Source of the DNA: Bacteroidota bacterium
GTDB lineage: Bacteria; Bacteroidota; Bacteroidia; Sphingobacteriales; Sphingobacteriaceae
DNA length: 17,311 nucleotides
NCBI GenBank assembly: GCA_013286985.1
Contig: JABDEQ010000044.1
Coordinates: 1-17,311 of the forward strand
Direction of reading: 5' to 3'
Below are positions 10,001-15,678 of the stretch, in pieces (position 1 is the first letter of the stretch; every line of letters begins with the position of its first letter). The notes beneath the pieces are model-generated. The model ran no database searches. It was not told where the DNA came from and worked only from the letters and a program-made list of their open reading frames with translations. The position numbers and the translations under genes were made by a program.

Positions 10001-10672
10001 AACCAAAATTAAAGTGCCGCCTGTGGTAAGGGTAGCAAAGATCTCCTGAAAAGAAACGTCGAATGTTAATGGTGCAAATTGCAGCGTATTGAAGCCTGTT
10101 GCAGATGCAGAATGTTTTTGTTGCCATAGCAACAAATTGGCCAGTGCGGCATGCCCCATAGAAACTCCTTTGGGGATTCCAGTTGAGCCTGACGTGTATA
10201 GCACGTAGCAACCTGATTGATTGGTTGCGACAGGTGCTGTCGCCACAGGATAATCAAGGTCATTTGCCAATGCTTTTATAGTAAATGATTCAAATAGTGA
10301 TTTTTGTTCACCATGGGCGAGGCATAAATCAATACCCGAGTCATCAATTATTTGCTGTAAACGGTTCGACGGATAATTGGGGTCGAGCGGTAAATAAGCT
10401 TTACCTGCTTTTAAAATAGCCAGTACGCTAATGATGGTTTCTATTGAACGATGTGTACTTACACCGATAATGTTAGCTTCGGGCGAAGTACTTAATATTT
10501 GATTCGCAATATTATTCGCTTTTTGAGCTAATTGGCTATAAGTTAATTGATTGTTATTAAAAATGACGGCAATGGCATCAGGGGTTTTATCTTTTTGCTT
10601 TTCAAATAATTGATGAATGAGCAAATCGTTATCCGTAGTATCCTTATCCGTTTTATGGGAAATGCCTGCCAT
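4091..10672 (-). CDS. Hybrid NRPS-PKS: A-PCP-KS-AT-ACP-aminotransferase
   Basis: This 2193-aa megasynthase starts the chain. Adenylation about 16-505 (YTSGSTG 159-165, FDVSFQE 204-210, QYGPTETHVV 302-311, YRTGDLA 392-398, K501) has no C domain before it, so it is a loading domain. PCP carries S558 (LGGNS). KS about 616-1045 has C787, H923 and H962. AT about 1136-1430 has GHSIG (S1232) and HAFH at 1328-1331, the motif typical of malonyl specificity. ACP carries S1554 (GFDS). A class III, glutamate-1-semialdehyde-type PLP aminotransferase spans about 1715-2140 (FDEV at 1942, PLP lysine K1971 in GTYGKVIGGG), followed by a PGARLGRD...GNPGWF tail usual after such domains. There is no KR, DH or methyltransferase, so the beta-keto product is expected to be aminated. 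Specificity residues read about D-V-Q-I-I-S-Q-V-V-K, nearest the proline code DVQLIAHVVK. The chemistry resembles the aminotransferase modules of mycosubtilin and microcystin synthetases. ATG at 10672 is the first start and fits the usual N-terminal edge of an A domain. Confidence 0.95.
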   Translation of the reverse strand: MAGISHKTDKDTTDNDLLIHQLFEKQKDKTPDAIAVIFNNNQLTYSQLAQKANNIANQILSTSPEANIIGVSTHRSIETIISVLAILKAGKAYLPLDPNYPSNRLQQIIDDSGIDLCLAHGEQKSLFESFTIKALANDLDYPVATAPVATNQSGCYVLYTSGSTGIPKGVSMGHAALANLLLWQQKHSASATGFNTLQFAPLTFDVSFQEIFATLTTGGTLILVDDNLRIDPYQLLRYIDQHQVNRIILPFVVLQYLAETAHTEKYFPACLKEVITSGEQLKITPQLISFFSSLPGCVLFNQYGPTETHVVTQLILDGDLAQWPLLPSIGTPIDNTDILILDEEFKELPYGEAGELCVSGTSLANGYLNKPELTAEKFINRQSSTGKTTTIYRTGDLARHLPDGNIEYLGRRDTQVKIRGNRVELGEIEVLINQLNDIKQAIVVAQEDSTGQKRLVAYLVAAKNNQNTGYIRKYIEDKLPEFMLPSAYVWLDELPKTTSGKVDRNNLPKPELKRPELNVLYQAPSTTREKNIATVWRELLLLDKIGVDDNFFHLGGNSLLALKAVAQLKQHHNLIIPITKLYQYPTVSGIANYLQGTNKTAYTPQLRKSKTDTGNKDIAIIGMAGRFPGANTLEEYWDLLSGAREAISFFGDDELDSSIASDIKNTPNYVKARGIIDGADEFDAAFFGFNPRSAELMDPQQRVFLELAWEALENTGYLPQRYNGSVGVFAGCGYNTYFTNNVLTHPQLVEQYGEFNTRALNEKDYIATRTAYQLNLKGPAVSVYAACSTSLLAIAQAVSSLRNGQCDIALAGAASITSPLKSGHLYEEGSILSKDGHCRPFDANATGTVFSDGAGVVLLKTLEDAKRDDDIIYAIIKGIGINNDGADKGSFGGPSAQGQAGAIAMAIADANIDASSISYIEAHGTATPLGDPIEIEGLHQAFGMQEKRHYCAVGSVKSNLGHLTAASGVAGLIKTVLAFNHQQIPASLFFNKPNPDIDLSESPFYINTALKDWISDGKRRAGVSSFGVGGTNVHLVLEEFEKVAIQSGTAKPFSLITWSAKTEMSIAAYAKKLAAFVEDNPAVNIADIAYTLQNTRADFSTRRFLIAANRAELLTKLQTASEPVAAKTLSAKASEIVFIFPGQGSQYVNMGKELYDNEPIFKTAVHECVDLLKDTPHAHILEVIYPPTIDEASTEKIKNTFYAQPAIFIMEYAMTRLWMHWGIQPTIFTGHSIGEFVAAHFAGIFSLKDALFLISIRAKMVSEVEKGSMLSVRMANEELATIIPDNISLAAINSDKLSVIAGPDDAVADFWAQLDAKSIPARLLQTSHAFHSSMMDQIVEPFEAVIKTVKLNPPVKPLVSTVTGKWMSEAEATDPRYWAQHLRNTVRFADAIDTLQEHEEAILMEVGPGTILATLARQQIKNSSTAILPGFEKNETQTEYYSVLRALGQLWLNGVEPDWAAFYQNQQRIRVNLPAYAFDKKRYWLEPKPQEHKVAAIIEAPEISEQLNQLPLYNALMRRDILTDKLKELFEDASGIEIGDALVNVNFIEIGFDSLLLTQIATNLKKEFNVPITFRKLFEEYNSINSLANYLDANLPAESFNQQPLSTSIPTSAPVNGNTALDLIAQQIQLLAGQLALLQNGNNAPAKVEESITQTNSTNRFSVQYDLTPEEQIEVKKPFGATARIEKQVQGLSEKQRLFLTQLISRYNSKTPKSKEYTQKYRAHMADPRVVSGFRPLTKEIVYPIVVNNSKGSRVWDIDGNEYIDALNGFGSNFLGYQPDVLKQAVLTQVANGYEIGPQHELAGEVCELICEFTSFDRAALCNTGSEAILGAMRIARTVTGRALIIAFAGSYHGINDEVLVRGTKKLKTIPAAPGIMPEVVQNMLILDYGTDETLQIIRERAHEIAAVLVEPVQSRRPEFQPVEFLKEVRQITQKAGTVLIFDEVITGFRMHPGGAQAMFGIKADIGTYGKVIGGGMPIGAIAGNKQYMDALDGGFWQYGDDSQPEAGVTYFAGTFVRHPLALTAAKASLEYMKQKGPELQQNLNSLTQYLADELNIICNKFGLPLFVPSFGSLWKIKFKEELPYGELLFTLMREKGIHIWDLFPCFLTEAHTKHDVDKIISRFGESVAELIESGFFPSGHNKKNIIKEELNSFTESPIPGARLGRDKDGNPGWFISDVNNPGKYLQVKIKEN

Positions 10673-10781
10673 TAATATATTATGATTGGAAATTTTTACT
10701 AATAATTACGTAATTGCAGGGGTATTGATTTTAGAATGAATTATCAAATTGCCTTTTTATACGTTTAAGGCTGTTGTTAAG

Positions 10782-10808
10782 TTATAATTAATGTTGATAC
10801 AATTATAA
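10782..10808. repeat. Perfect AT-rich dyad, 8-bp arms
   Basis: TTATAATT (10782-10789) and AATTATAA (10801-10808) are exact inverted copies separated by 11 bp. The arrangement could be an operator for a dimeric regulator or a hairpin in the NRPS-PKS leader. AT-only arms arise easily by chance in such DNA. Confidence 0.35.
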
Positions 10809-10833
10809 AGTGCCATTTTAGTCATTTACCGTG

Positions 10834-10850
10834 ATATTCCCAAAGAATAT
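10834..10850. repeat. Small dyad next to the minus-strand promoter candidate
   Basis: ATATTC (10834-10839), a 5-nt spacer and GAATAT (10845-10850) form a short inverted repeat. It sits just downstream of the minus-strand -7-like box, about where transcription of the NRPS-PKS genes would begin. It could be an operator or an early leader hairpin. The support is the symmetry alone. Confidence 0.3.
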
Positions 10851-10853
10851 TAT

Positions 10854-10861
10854 CAAAGATA
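10854..10861 (-). promoter_or_regulatory. Candidate Bacteroidota -7 box for the NRPS-PKS genes
   Basis: Read on the minus strand the sequence is TATCTTTG, which fits the Bacteroidota sigma-factor -7 consensus TAnnTTTG. I found no TTG at the expected -33 distance. The leader to the ATG at 10672 would be about 175 nt. Confidence 0.3.
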
Positions 10862-10902
10862 CCTTGTTAGTTAAATATCTGGTTATGCGATAGCGTGTTA
10901 GC

Positions 10903-10944
10903 GTTCACGGTGTTCAAGGCGTTCATGCATTTATTTTTGAACAC
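10903..10944. repeat. GTTCA repeats at 9-bp spacing with an 8-bp inverted repeat
   Basis: GTTCA occurs at 10903, 10912 and 10921, a strict 9-bp period (GCGTTCACG, GTGTTCAAG, GCGTTCATG). GTGTTCAA (10910-10917) is also the exact reverse complement of TTGAACAC (10937-10944) across 19 bp. The right arm overlaps the plus-strand -7 candidate, so a protein bound here would be placed to control the esterase promoter and possibly both directions. Confidence 0.5.
10932..10939 (+). promoter_or_regulatory. Candidate -7 box for the esterase gene
   Basis: TATTTTTG matches TAnnTTTG. No TTG-type -33 box is visible at normal distance, which would fit an activator-dependent promoter given the adjacent repeats. 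The transcript would have a leader of roughly 120 nt before the ATG at 11069. Confidence 0.35.
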
Positions 10945-11068
10945 ATATAATAAATAGACTTTATCTTCATTTTCCTGTGATATGAAAACAATTATTGTAA
11001 AGTTTATTTATAACCAGAAAACGTTTTTGCTGCCTGATGCGTAAATGCTTTTAACAAATAATATCTAC

Positions 11069-11947
11069 ATGAAATTTATCTTTTCGATTATCATTATGCT
11101 CAGCGGCGCTATAGCTTACAGTCAACCCAAACAAATAGAAGAAAATATGATGGTCGATAGTATCAAACGATCATTTATTACTTATATTCCTTCGGTAACA
11201 GACAAAGACTATAAAATGCCTTTGATTATTTCGCTGCATGGTGGCTTTGCCAGTCCGAAAGGACAGTTTCATTTGGCAGATTTCAGGCCAATTGCCGATA
11301 AAGACAAATTTATAGTAATATGCCCGGCATCAAAACACATGTGGCATGACGGTAAAAACAACAATGGCATTGACGATGTGAAATTTATAGACAGATTGAT
11401 TACTTATGCCATCGACACTTATCATATCGATCCTAAAAGGGTATACGTTACAGGGATCTCAAACGGCGGTTTTATGACTTCACGTTTGGCTTGCCAATTA
11501 TATAAAAGAATAGCAGCGATAGCAGTTGTTGCGGCCTCGTTAGATGTAAATGAAGGTTATGACCTGGTAAGCCCTATGCCGGTGATTTATATGCATGGTA
11601 CAAAAGATAAAATAGTATCGTACAATGGCGGTAAGATGTTTGGCCGGCAAATTTATTCGCAGAAAGAGATATTGCAGAAGTGGATCAAGCTGGATGGTTG
11701 CAAGCCTGAGCCGGCGATAACAAATATACCGGATACCGCTAAAGATAGTACAAGTGTTATTAAAGAGGAGTATATTAACCAGGCTAATGGAATAAGAGTT
11801 GTGGGTTATACTATTAATAACGGCGGCCACACCTGGCCGGGCGGCTGGCAGTTTATGCCCGAATTTATTGTAGGCAAAACCACCAAAAATTTAAATGCCT
11901 GCCAGGAAATATGGAGTTTTTTTAAGCAATACAAATTAAATGACTAA
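11069..11947 (+). CDS. Secreted LpqC/PHB-depolymerase-like esterase
   Basis: A 292-aa alpha/beta-hydrolase of the polyhydroxybutyrate depolymerase/LpqC/feruloyl-esterase type, expected to hydrolyse an ester outside the cytoplasm. An ATG at 11045 would add eight residues, but starting at 11069 gives a clean signal peptide (MKFIFSIIIMLSGAIA, likely cut near AYS-Q), so 11069 is preferred. There is no lipobox cysteine. Visible motifs are SLHGG at 55-59 (oxyanion region), GISNGG at 129-134 with nucleophile S131, HGTKD at 176-180 with probable acid D180, and GGHTWPGG at 252-259 with H254. The triad is complete and the length is normal. It stands alone: divergent from the NRPS-PKS genes, with its own terminator, ahead of the aryl-polyene operon. 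The substrate cannot be read from sequence. A role in trimming or detoxifying a cluster product is only suggested by position. Confidence 0.85.
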   Translation: MKFIFSIIIMLSGAIAYSQPKQIEENMMVDSIKRSFITYIPSVTDKDYKMPLIISLHGGFASPKGQFHLADFRPIADKDKFIVICPASKHMWHDGKNNNGIDDVKFIDRLITYAIDTYHIDPKRVYVTGISNGGFMTSRLACQLYKRIAAIAVVAASLDVNEGYDLVSPMPVIYMHGTKDKIVSYNGGKMFGRQIYSQKEILQKWIKLDGCKPEPAITNIPDTAKDSTSVIKEEYINQANGIRVVGYTINNGGHTWPGGWQFMPEFIVGKTTKNLNACQEIWSFFKQYKLND

Positions 11948-11976
11948 ACCATTGCGTTTTCTTTTTGTAGTAGAAG

Positions 11977-12004
11977 AGCGGTTTTAATTATACCGCTATT
12001 TTTT
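11977..12004 (+). terminator. Rho-independent terminator after the esterase gene
   Basis: AGCGGT (11977-11982) and ACCGCT (11992-11997) form a 6-bp stem with a 9-nt loop, followed by A and six T residues (11999-12004). It begins 30 bp past the esterase stop and would separate that transcript from the next operon. Confidence 0.75.
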
Positions 12005-12007
12005 AAA

Positions 12008-12015
12008 TAATTTTG
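12008..12015 (+). promoter_or_regulatory. Candidate -7 box for the aryl-polyene operon
   Basis: TAATTTTG fits TAnnTTTG and lies 19 bp before the ATG at 12035, giving a very short leader. It directly abuts the T-tract of the preceding terminator. No clear -33 TTG is present within 17-23 bp upstream. Confidence 0.4.
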
Positions 12016-12034
12016 GTTTCTTTGTTTCAATAAT

Positions 12035-13327
12035 ATGAATTTACCTGCTACATCATCTTTTTCTATTGACAGGGCAACTCTTTTACAGGAGCAAAAGCTA
12101 AGGGAATTATTGACTTATTTACATCAAAAGTCGCCATTTTATAAAGAGCTTTTTATAAAGCACGGGGTTAATATTTCCACAATAAAAACGCTTTTGGATT
12201 TGCCATCGTTGCCAACAACCAGCAAAGAGGACCTGCAACAAAGAAACAATGATTTTTTATGTGTTGATCCGCAGCAAATTGTGGAATTTACTTCAACTTC
12301 GGGTACATTGGGTAGTCCCGTTACCATTGCGCTAACAGAAAACGATCTAAACAGGCTGACAGACAATGAGTATAATTCATTCAGCTGCGCCGATGGTTCA
12401 GCAGCTGATACGTACCAGTTGATGCTAACGCTCGACAGACAGTTTATGGCTGGCATAGCCTATTATATGGGTTTAAGGAAGCTTGGCGCAGGTATTATCC
12501 GTTTAGGGCCCGGCGTGCCTTCATTGCAATGGGAAACTATTCAACGATTAAAGCCAACGGCCATCGTTGCTGTCCCTTCATTTATTTTAAAACTGATTAA
12601 ATTCGCTGAAGAAAATAGCATTGATCTGAATGCTTCATCAGTAAAGAAAGCGGTTTGTATTGGTGAAAACATTCGCAATACCGACTTCTCCTATAATATC
12701 CTTGGAAAAAAAATAACCGAAGCCTGGGATATTCATTTGTATTCGACCTATGCATCAACAGAAATGCAAACGGCGTTTACGGAGTGCAGCGAAGGGCGCG
12801 GCGGCCACCTGCAACCCGAACTGGTTATAGTTGAACTGCTTGATGAAAATAATGAACAGGTTGCCGCAAATACCCCCGGCGAGGTAACCATTACTACGCT
12901 TGGCGTTGAAGGTATGCCGCTGTTACGTTATAAAACCGGAGACATTTGCACGTACGATAATGAGCCATGTGCCTGCGGCCGTACCAGTTTACGTTTATCG
13001 CCGGTTATTGGCCGCAAAAAGCAAATGATAAAATTTAAAGGCACTACGCTATATCCGCCGGCATTGTTCGATTTGCTGAATGAAATGGAAGAAGTACTTG
13101 ATTTTGTTGTAGATGTTTATTCAAACGAGATTGGTATGGATGAGGTGTTGATTCACATTTTGCCGTTAGATGATAGTAAAGCCTGCGACAATAGGATCAG
13201 GGCTTATCTGCAAGCCAGGCTAAGGGTTAGTCCTCATGTAAATTATGTAGGCGCCGAGGAAATACACAAAATGCAATTTAAGGAAGCCAGCCGCAAAGTC
13301 ATTAAGTTTATTGACCGGAGGGTTTAA
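12035..13327 (+). CDS. PaaK-like AMP-dependent ligase (aryl acid activation)
   Basis: A 430-aa ANL-superfamily enzyme of the phenylacetate-CoA ligase (PaaK) branch. It should adenylate a carboxylate and pass it to CoA or an ACP. Motifs: STSGTLGSP at 87-95 (phosphate loop), YASTEMQTAF at 239-248, LRYKTGDI at 297-304, a CACGRTS segment at 312-318 typical of PaaK-like proteins, GRKKQMIKFKG at 326-336 (hinge to the C-terminal domain), and K421 in a terminal EASRKVIKF stretch as candidate catalytic lysine. The length matches the family. It is first in the operon, 66 bp before the tyrosine ammonia-lyase gene, so 4-coumarate is the natural substrate guess. In flexirubin and aryl-polyene clusters such a ligase primes the ACP with the aryl starter. 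The substrate is inferred from context. Confidence 0.85.
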   Translation: MNLPATSSFSIDRATLLQEQKLRELLTYLHQKSPFYKELFIKHGVNISTIKTLLDLPSLPTTSKEDLQQRNNDFLCVDPQQIVEFTSTSGTLGSPVTIALTENDLNRLTDNEYNSFSCADGSAADTYQLMLTLDRQFMAGIAYYMGLRKLGAGIIRLGPGVPSLQWETIQRLKPTAIVAVPSFILKLIKFAEENSIDLNASSVKKAVCIGENIRNTDFSYNILGKKITEAWDIHLYSTYASTEMQTAFTECSEGRGGHLQPELVIVELLDENNEQVAANTPGEVTITTLGVEGMPLLRYKTGDICTYDNEPCACGRTSLRLSPVIGRKKQMIKFKGTTLYPPALFDLLNEMEEVLDFVVDVYSNEIGMDEVLIHILPLDDSKACDNRIRAYLQARLRVSPHVNYVGAEEIHKMQFKEASRKVIKFIDRRV

Positions 13328-13393
13328 TCATATTCTCGCGCTAATCAACTAAAAGCCTATATTTACCATTTAAAATAAAAACAAATTCTGCTT

Positions 13394-14944
13394 ATGGTAC
13401 CCGTTGGACAAGACGTCCTCACGTTAGATAATTTCTCTGACATTATATTTAATAATAAGACAGTTACATTACCTTCATCGGCTTTAGAAAAGGTTAAAGT
13501 AAATTTTCAGTTTCTACAGCAATTTTCATCAAATAAATTAATTTACGGTATTAACACAGGTTTTGGGCCAATGGCTCAATATAAAGTAAGCGAAGAGAAT
13601 TTGCTTCAGCTGCAATATAACCTTATCCGCAGTCATAGCTCTGGCAGCGGGGCTTTACTGTCTCCTCTTTTGGTTAAAGCCCTGATGATTGCGCGATTGA
13701 ACAGTTTAATGCAAGCCTATTCAGGTATTCATACCGACGTGGTAGAACTGTTGCGCGAATTGATAAATAAAAATATTACCCCCTGTATTTTTGAGCATGG
13801 TGGTGTAGGTGCAAGCGGCGATTTGGTGCAATTGGCTCATTTAGGGCTAGTGCTGATAGGCGAAGGAGAAGTTATTTATGAAAACAGGCTACGCCCTACA
13901 GCAGAAGTTTTCGAAGAATTAAATATAACGCCACTCTCTATCCACGTGCGCGAGGGATTGGCTATTTTAAATGGCACATCCGCAATGACAGGCATTGGTA
14001 TGGTGAATATCATCCAGGCACAAAAACTATTGGGCTGGTCGGCAATGTTTTCAGCGATGACCAATGAGATAGTGGAGGCATATGATGATCATTTTTCGCA
14101 TGAATTAAATATTGTAAAGCACCATAAGGGGCAAAATCGTATTGCGGCCACCATGCGCGATATTTTGAAAGGAAGCAAAATGATCAGGAAACGCTCCGAT
14201 CATTTATATCATGCCGATGGCATCGATATGGAGATTTTTGAAGATAAAGTGCAGGAATATTATTCGCTACGTTGTGTAACACAGGTATTAGGGCCAATTT
14301 ATGATACCATAACTCAAGCCGAGCAGGTAATTACCAACGAGTTAAATTCGGTGAATGACAATCCTGTTATTGACCATGCCAATCATAATGTTTATCACGG
14401 CGGAAATTTCCACGGTGATTATGTTTCACTGGAAATGGATAAGCTGAAAATTGCCATTACAAAGCTATCCATGCTTTCGGAGCGTCAATTAAATTACCTG
14501 CTTAATAACAAACTCAATCAAAAATTCCCGCCGTTTGTGAACCTGGGTGTATTGGGATTGAATTTTGGTATGCAGGGCGTACAGTTTACGGCAACTTCAA
14601 CAGTTGCTGAAAATCAGACGTTATCATTTCCGATGTATGTGCACAGTATTCCTAATAATAATGACAATCAGGATATAGTGAGTATGGGCTGCAATGCGGC
14701 ATTAATAACCAAAAAAGTGATTGACAATGCTTTTGCCGTATTGGGAATACAATTAATGACTATTGTACAGGCTATTGACTATTTAGAGTGTCAGGAAAGA
14801 TTATCGCCGCAAACATTGGATTTATATAAAGAGATAAGGAAGATATTTCCGAAATTTATTGAAGACCAAGCCCGGTACAAAGAAATGGAAAGGGTAAGGA
14901 TTTTTCTTGAAAATGGCCACCCGGCAATCTCATTTAATGATTAA
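13394..14944 (+). CDS. Tyrosine ammonia-lyase (HAL/PAL family)
   Basis: A 516-aa aromatic amino acid lyase that should convert L-tyrosine to 4-coumaric acid and ammonia in the cytoplasm, making the starter for an aryl polyene. The MIO cofactor forms from A140-S141-G142 inside GGVGASGDL, and the catalytic tyrosine loop is YGINTGFGPMA at 51-61 (Y51). The substrate-selectivity stretch NLIRSHSSG at 76-84 has the pair S80-H81, which resembles classical histidine lyases. The tyrosine-specific F. johnsoniae enzyme has the same stretch as I recall it, and similarity runs through the whole protein (for example QEYYSLRC, NFHGDY, NNNDNQDIVS). Tyrosine is therefore more likely than histidine, and the ligase and polyene genes around it agree. 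It lies 3 bp before the ketoreductase gene. A weak -7-like TATATTTA (13358-13365) precedes it but lacks the final G. Confidence 0.9.
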   Translation: MVPVGQDVLTLDNFSDIIFNNKTVTLPSSALEKVKVNFQFLQQFSSNKLIYGINTGFGPMAQYKVSEENLLQLQYNLIRSHSSGSGALLSPLLVKALMIARLNSLMQAYSGIHTDVVELLRELINKNITPCIFEHGGVGASGDLVQLAHLGLVLIGEGEVIYENRLRPTAEVFEELNITPLSIHVREGLAILNGTSAMTGIGMVNIIQAQKLLGWSAMFSAMTNEIVEAYDDHFSHELNIVKHHKGQNRIAATMRDILKGSKMIRKRSDHLYHADGIDMEIFEDKVQEYYSLRCVTQVLGPIYDTITQAEQVITNELNSVNDNPVIDHANHNVYHGGNFHGDYVSLEMDKLKIAITKLSMLSERQLNYLLNNKLNQKFPPFVNLGVLGLNFGMQGVQFTATSTVAENQTLSFPMYVHSIPNNNDNQDIVSMGCNAALITKKVIDNAFAVLGIQLMTIVQAIDYLECQERLSPQTLDLYKEIRKIFPKFIEDQARYKEMERVRIFLENGHPAISFND

Positions 14945-14947
14945 ACT

Positions 14948-15676
14948 ATGAAAACTGCTTTAGTTACAGGTGGTTCACGTGGAATTGGCAGGGCAATTTG
15001 TATCAAATTGGCAGCAATGGGCTATTATGTGCTGGTAAATTATAAAAGCAATTTGCAGGAAGCAGAAACCACACTGTCATTAATTAAAGAGAGCGGCAGC
15101 AATGGTGAATTGCTTCAATTTGACGTTGCGCAGCGGGGTGATATTAAACAGGTTCTTGGGGATTGGATTGCTAATCATCCTGATCATATAATCGAAGTCT
15201 TAATAAATAATGCAGGTATAAAAGACGATAGCTTGATGGCCTGGATGAAAGATGAGCAGTGGGACAATGTTATTAAAACCAGTTTGGAAGGTTTTTTCTT
15301 TGTTACCCGTTTGGTGCTTGATGGTATGATGATGAACCGCTATGGCAGAATTATAAATGTAGTTTCGCTTTCCGGTTTAAAAGGCTTACCCGGTCAGGCT
15401 AATTATTCGGCAGCTAAAGCAGGGGTTATAGGAGCAACCAAGTCGTTGGCGCAAGAGGTTGGCAGGAGCGGCATTACGGTAAATGCGGTAGCACCTGGTT
15501 TCATAAAAACTGATATGACCGGAGATCTCGACGAAAAAGAACTGAAAAGAATGATCCCGGTTAATCGTTTTGGATCTGCGGATGAAGTTGCCCATGCAGT
15601 TGGTTTTCTGGCTTCAAAAGATGCTGCTTACATTACCGGGCAGGTATTGTCTGTTAATGGTGGTTTATACTCATAA
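14948..15676 (+). CDS. FabG-like 3-oxoacyl-ACP reductase
   Basis: A 242-aa classical short-chain dehydrogenase/reductase that should reduce the beta-keto group of the growing ACP-bound polyene with NADPH. TGGSRGIG (7-14) is the dinucleotide loop, NNAG is at 87-90, and the catalytic residues are S140, Y153 and K157 (YSAAK), with N110-region residues not checked. The usual PGFIKTDM follows at 183-190 and the C-terminus VNGGLYS is FabG-like. The gene lies between the ammonia-lyase (3 bp) and the hotdog gene (2 bp), so it is almost certainly co-transcribed and translationally coupled. A housekeeping FabG role is possible from sequence alone. The operon context argues for a dedicated aryl-polyene ketoreductase. 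Confidence 0.9.
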   Translation: MKTALVTGGSRGIGRAICIKLAAMGYYVLVNYKSNLQEAETTLSLIKESGSNGELLQFDVAQRGDIKQVLGDWIANHPDHIIEVLINNAGIKDDSLMAWMKDEQWDNVIKTSLEGFFFVTRLVLDGMMMNRYGRIINVVSLSGLKGLPGQANYSAAKAGVIGATKSLAQEVGRSGITVNAVAPGFIKTDMTGDLDEKELKRMIPVNRFGSADEVAHAVGFLASKDAAYITGQVLSVNGGLYS

Positions 15677-15678
15677 TT

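Larger units (their letters stand above)
10673..11068. promoter_or_regulatory. Divergent intergenic regulatory region
   Basis: About 400 bp of AT-rich DNA separates the minus-strand NRPS-PKS genes from the plus-strand esterase. I see no conserved gene in it. It contains AT-rich dyads at 10782-10808 and 10834-10850, a minus-strand -7-like box at 10854-10861, three spaced GTTCA repeats joined to an inverted repeat at 10903-10944, and a plus-strand -7-like box at 10932-10939. A 20-codon ORF (10982-11044) ends directly against an ATG at 11045. All of these are motif-level calls. Confidence 0.6.

Noticed and set aside
9999..10263. Overlapping minus-strand ORFs in other frames inside the loading A domain
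   Set aside because: They lie out of frame within a region encoding the conserved A-domain core motifs, so they are alternative-frame artefacts.
11045..11068. Esterase start at the upstream ATG (11045)
   Set aside because: It would put eight polar or neutral residues before the signal peptide. The ATG at 11069 gives a Met-Lys start followed by a hydrophobic core and a small-residue cleavage site.
13394..14944. Calling the lyase histidine ammonia-lyase (hutH) from its Ser-His pair
   Set aside because: The same NLIRSHSSG stretch is found, from memory, in the tyrosine-specific F. johnsoniae enzyme. No other histidine-utilisation gene is nearby, and the neighbours are aryl-polyene genes.
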